Assembly (NCBI GenBank): GCA_946221915.1
Contig: CAMIKG010000001.1
Span: forward strand, 248,001-312,000
Direction: 5' to 3'
Origin: an uncultured Erwinia sp.
GTDB taxonomy: Bacteria > Pseudomonadota > Gammaproteobacteria > Enterobacterales > Enterobacteriaceae
DNA: 64,000 nucleotides
A program made the position numbers and the translations under genes. Shown piece by piece: positions 61,114 to 64,000 of this stretch. Below the pieces are notes generated by a model. It saw nothing but the letters and a program-made list of their open reading frames with translations, searched no databases and was not told the origin of the DNA. The number at the start of each line of letters is the position of its first letter. Position 1 is the first letter of the stretch.

Positions 61114-62882
61114 AGTTCGACAACTCCCTGGCGCTGAGATAACAGATCGGCAAACGGACCGGGCTGACTGACCAGCAGCTGATACGATCCCTGCTGAATC
61201 AGCTGGCCGTCACGCATCACCCATACTTCATCCCAGTTTGCCAGCTGGTTGAGCTGGTGGGTGATCATCAGGGTTGTTTGCTGGCGTGAGGCCTGATCCA
61301 GTGCGCGCATTACGTGCTGTTCGCTGTCACTGTCCAGACTGGCGGCAGGCTCATCCAGCAACAGCAACTGGGAGGGTTTCAGCAACGCGCGCGCCACGGC
61401 AATACGTTGCGCCTGGCCGACTGACAGACCTGCGGCCTGGTCGCCCAGTTCCGTATCCAGTCCGTGCGGCAGACGCGGTAAGAATTCATCGACGCCGGAC
61501 AGCGCGAGAACCTGCTGCAGCTGCGCGTCGTCAACGTATTGTCCCGATACGATGTTATCGCGCAGTGTCTCGGCCGGGAGTTGTGGATGCTGACCCACCC
61601 AGGCCAGCTGCTGCTGCCAGGCGGCGCTATCCAGTTCGCGCAGCTCAATGCCATTTACCGTCAGCGAGCCCTGATAAGGCAGAAAACCGGACAGTACATT
61701 CAGTAGCGAACTTTTCCCCGCGCCACTTTGCCCGACCAGCGCCACGCGCTGACCCGGTTGCAGGGTGAATGTGAGTGGTCCGGCTAATACGCTGCCGCAA
61801 GGTGCAGTGATGATCAGCTGTTTTGCCATCACCGTTACTGGCTGGCTGCTGTCCAGTTTCTCACTGCCTTGCGCGACGGTGATTGCATCGCTTTGGCTGA
61901 GGAAGGTCTCTAACGCATCGGCAGCGCCCACCGCCTGCGCTTTGGCATGGTAGAAGGTGCCAAGATCGCGCAGCGGCTGGAAGAACTCTGGCGCCAGAAT
62001 CAATGCGAGAAAACCGGCAAACAGGCTGACGCCGGCACCATAGTGGCCGAAATTAAGCTCCCCGAGATAGGAGAAGCCGAAGTAAACCGCAACGATAGCA
62101 ATCGACAGCGAAGCAAAGAACTCCAGCACCGCCGACGACAGAAACGCCATGCGCAGCACTTCCATCGTGCGGCTGCGGAAGCTTTCTGAGGCATTGCTGA
62201 TATTGTCAGTTTCCGCCCGGGCGCGGTTGAACAGGCGCAGGGTTTCCAGTCCGCGCAGGCGGTCGAGGAAGTGGCCGCTCAGCCGTGATAAGGCCAGGAA
62301 GTTGCGCCGGTTTGCGTCGGCGGCGCCCATGCCCACCAGCGCCATAAACAGTGGGATCAGTGGAGCGGTTGCCAGCAAAATAGCGCCTGCCGCCCAGTTA
62401 ATCGGGAAAATCGCAATCAGGATAAAGCAGGGGACCAGCACGGCCAGCGACATCTGCGGCAGATAGCGCGCGTAGTAATCCTGCATCTCTTCGATCTGCT
62501 CCAGCAACAGCGTTGCCCAGCTGCCCGCCGGTTTGCCCTGAATCCAGGCTGGCCCCAGCGCATCAAGACGATCCAGCACGCTTTTACGCAGCGTGCGACG
62601 AATCGCCTGGCCGCAATAAAAACCGACGCGTTCCCGCAGCCAGCTGACCAGCGCGCGCGCGGCAAAACAGCCGGGCAGCAGCATGAAATCGGCGACCAGT
62701 GCGCTGCGCGGCACCTGTAGTACGATCAGATTATTCAGCAGTTCGGCCAGAATCCATGCCTGTGCGATAATCAGCAGTGCGCTGATGAGGCCAAGCAGGG
62801 AAGAGAGACGTAACCAGCGGCGCGCATGGACACGCTGCTGGCGCAACCACAGGGTGAGTTGTTGTTGACGTGTTTTGTTCAT
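61110..62882 (-). CDS. cydD: ABC exporter subunit CydD (cytochrome bd assembly)
   Basis: 590 residues (E. coli 588). Membrane domain (about 20-320), then Walker A GQSGAGKSS, signature LSVGQAQRIAVARALL (the Ser-Val-Gly variant is also seen in E. coli CydD), Walker B LLLLDEPAASLD and ITHQL. Forms the heterodimer with CydC. The order trxB-cydD-cydC-aat on one strand matches E. coli. Confidence 0.97.
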   Translation of the reverse strand: MNKTRQQQLTLWLRQQRVHARRWLRLSSLLGLISALLIIAQAWILAELLNNLIVLQVPRSALVADFMLLPGCFAARALVSWLRERVGFYCGQAIRRTLRKSVLDRLDALGPAWIQGKPAGSWATLLLEQIEEMQDYYARYLPQMSLAVLVPCFILIAIFPINWAAGAILLATAPLIPLFMALVGMGAADANRRNFLALSRLSGHFLDRLRGLETLRLFNRARAETDNISNASESFRSRTMEVLRMAFLSSAVLEFFASLSIAIVAVYFGFSYLGELNFGHYGAGVSLFAGFLALILAPEFFQPLRDLGTFYHAKAQAVGAADALETFLSQSDAITVAQGSEKLDSSQPVTVMAKQLIITAPCGSVLAGPLTFTLQPGQRVALVGQSGAGKSSLLNVLSGFLPYQGSLTVNGIELRELDSAAWQQQLAWVGQHPQLPAETLRDNIVSGQYVDDAQLQQVLALSGVDEFLPRLPHGLDTELGDQAAGLSVGQAQRIAVARALLKPSQLLLLDEPAASLDSDSEQHVMRALDQASRQQTTLMITHQLNQLANWDEVWVMRDGQLIQQGSYQLLVSQPGPFADLLSQRQGVVEL

Positions 62883-62961
62883 CAGTTGCCGTTATTGCAG
62901 AAAAACGAAACGGGCAGCCGTCCGGCACCCCACGATAAGTGCAGGCAATGTTACAGGGTGG

Positions 62962-62993
62962 CAAAAAAAAAGGCGACTAAAGAGCAGTCGCCG
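62962..62993 (-). terminator. Intrinsic terminator after trxB
   Basis: On the minus strand GGCGACT pairs with AGTCGCC (62972-62992) and is followed by a run of nine Ts, starting 30 nt past the trxB stop. It separates trxB from cydDC. Confidence 0.9.
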
Positions 62994-63022
62994 TGCGTAA
63001 ATTCGATCAGCTTTTTAACAAC

Positions 63023-63991
63023 TTACTTATCGTTTTTAACTAATCCATCGAGATAGCGTTCCGCATCCAGCGCAGCCATGCAACCGGTACCGGCGGAGGT
63101 GATTGCCTGACGGTAGATATGGTCCATGACATCGCCTGCGGCAAACACGCCCGGAATGCTGGTCTGGGTGGCGTTACCATGAATGCCGGACTGTACTTTG
63201 ATATACCCGTTCTCCAGTTCCAGCTGGCCAGCAAAGATGCCGGTATTCGGGCTGTGGCCAATCGCGACAAACAGACCGGCAACCTCCAGCTCTTCAATTT
63301 CACCGTCGCCATTTACCGGGCGCAGACGCAGGCCGCTGACGCCCATCTGGTCACCGGTGACTTCTTCCAGCGTACGGTCGGTATGCAGCACGATATTGCC
63401 GTTCTGCACTTTTTCCATCAGACGGTTAATCAGAATTTTCTCGGCGCGGAAGCTGTCACGACGGTGGATCAGGTGCACTTCGGAGGCGATATTCGCCAGG
63501 TACAGCGCTTCCTCGACTGCAGTGTTGCCACCGCCAATCACCGCGACCTTCTGGTTGCGATAGAAGAAACCATCACAGGTGGCGCAGGCGGAAACACCGC
63601 GGCCTTTAAATTCTTCTTCTGATGGCAGACCGAGATAACGTGCGGATGCGCCCGTGGCGATAATCAGCGCATCGGCAGTGTATTCGCCGCTGTCGCCGGT
63701 CAGGCGGAACGGACGATTCTGCAGATCCACGGTGTGGATATGGTCGAAGATAATCTCGGTATTAAATTTTTCCGCATGCTCATGCATACGTTCCATCAGC
63801 AGCGGGCCGGTCAAATCATTCGGATCGCCAGGCCAGTTTTCGACTTCCGTAGTGGTGGTCAGCTGACCGCCTTTTTCCAGACCGGTAATCAGCACCGGAT
63901 TAAGATTGGCGCGCGCAGCGTACACCGCGGCGGTGTAGCCTGCCGGACCAGAGCCCAGAATTAATAATTTACTGTGTTTGACCGTGCTCAT
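63023..63991 (-). CDS. trxB: Thioredoxin reductase
   Basis: 322 residues (E. coli 321). FAD motif GSGPAGYTAAVYAARAN, redox-active CATC in VSACATCDGFFY, NADPH motif GGGNTAVEEA and the C-terminal GVFAAGDVMDHIYRQAITSAGTGCMAALDAERYL. It reduces thioredoxin with NADPH in the cytoplasm. GAGGA is visible 5 nt before the ATG, at the window edge, so the gene is complete. Confidence 0.98.
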   Translation of the reverse strand: MSTVKHSKLLILGSGPAGYTAAVYAARANLNPVLITGLEKGGQLTTTTEVENWPGDPNDLTGPLLMERMHEHAEKFNTEIIFDHIHTVDLQNRPFRLTGDSGEYTADALIIATGASARYLGLPSEEEFKGRGVSACATCDGFFYRNQKVAVIGGGNTAVEEALYLANIASEVHLIHRRDSFRAEKILINRLMEKVQNGNIVLHTDRTLEEVTGDQMGVSGLRLRPVNGDGEIEELEVAGLFVAIGHSPNTGIFAGQLELENGYIKVQSGIHGNATQTSIPGVFAAGDVMDHIYRQAITSAGTGCMAALDAERYLDGLVKNDK

Positions 63992-64000
63992 CAGATCCTC

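Overview
The window is GC-rich enterobacterial chromosome. From about 33.3 kb to the right end it follows the Escherichia coli trxB-grxA neighbourhood with very similar proteins (grxA-ybjC-nfsA-rimK-ybjN-potFGHI-ybjO-rlmC-artJMQIP-ybjP-ybjQ-amiD-ltaE-poxB-ybjD-cspD-clpS-clpA-infA-aat-cydC-cydD-trxB). Several E. coli neighbours are missing (ybjS/ybjT, hcr-hcp-lysO-aqpZ, ybjX-macAB, serW). A complete pqqABCDEF operon and Klebsiella-like PqqA suggest a PQQ-making genus, most likely Erwiniaceae (Pantoea, Mixta or Erwinia-like). The genus is an inference.

Left part (1-22.3 kb): a metallophore-type biosynthetic locus with two divergent arms. The minus-strand gene runs off the left edge and encodes a >3,383-residue assembly line: FAAL-ACP, KS-AT-KR-ACP, heterocyclization (Cy), Cys-type A domain, MT-like insert. 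The plus-strand arm encodes a Cy-A(MT)-PCP-TE synthetase of PchF type, a 133-residue unknown protein, two YbtP/YbtQ (PchH/PchI)-like ABC half-transporters, an EmrA-like adaptor and an EmrB-like MFS pump, all overlapping or nearly so. The loading and PKS modules look like micacocidin synthetase and the rest like pyochelin, so the predicted product is a lipid-tailed aryl-(bis)thiazoline chelator. A Fur-like site and a GTGGTG/CACCAC inverted repeat lie between the arms.

Middle (22.6-33.3 kb): an M19 dipeptidase, pqqABCDEF with hairpins on both sides of pqqA, an unrecognised 135-residue protein, the ferric-chelate reductase yqjH, and dcm without vsr. Between dcm and grxA is a ~640-bp noncoding inverted duplication bounded by identical 22-bp self-complementary ends.

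Right part (33.3-64 kb): redox genes (grxA, nfsA, trxB, cydDC), putrescine import (potFGHI), arginine import (art genes with paired ArgR-like boxes at both artJ and artP), cell-envelope genes (amiD, ybjP), poxB, and the N-end rule module (clpS, clpA, aat). Intergenic spaces hold an ERIC element, a degenerate ERIC-like stretch, a two-copy hairpin repeat, and a ~100-bp tandem repeat followed by a 32-bp periodic array. I saw no rRNA, tRNA, intact insertion sequence or CRISPR array.
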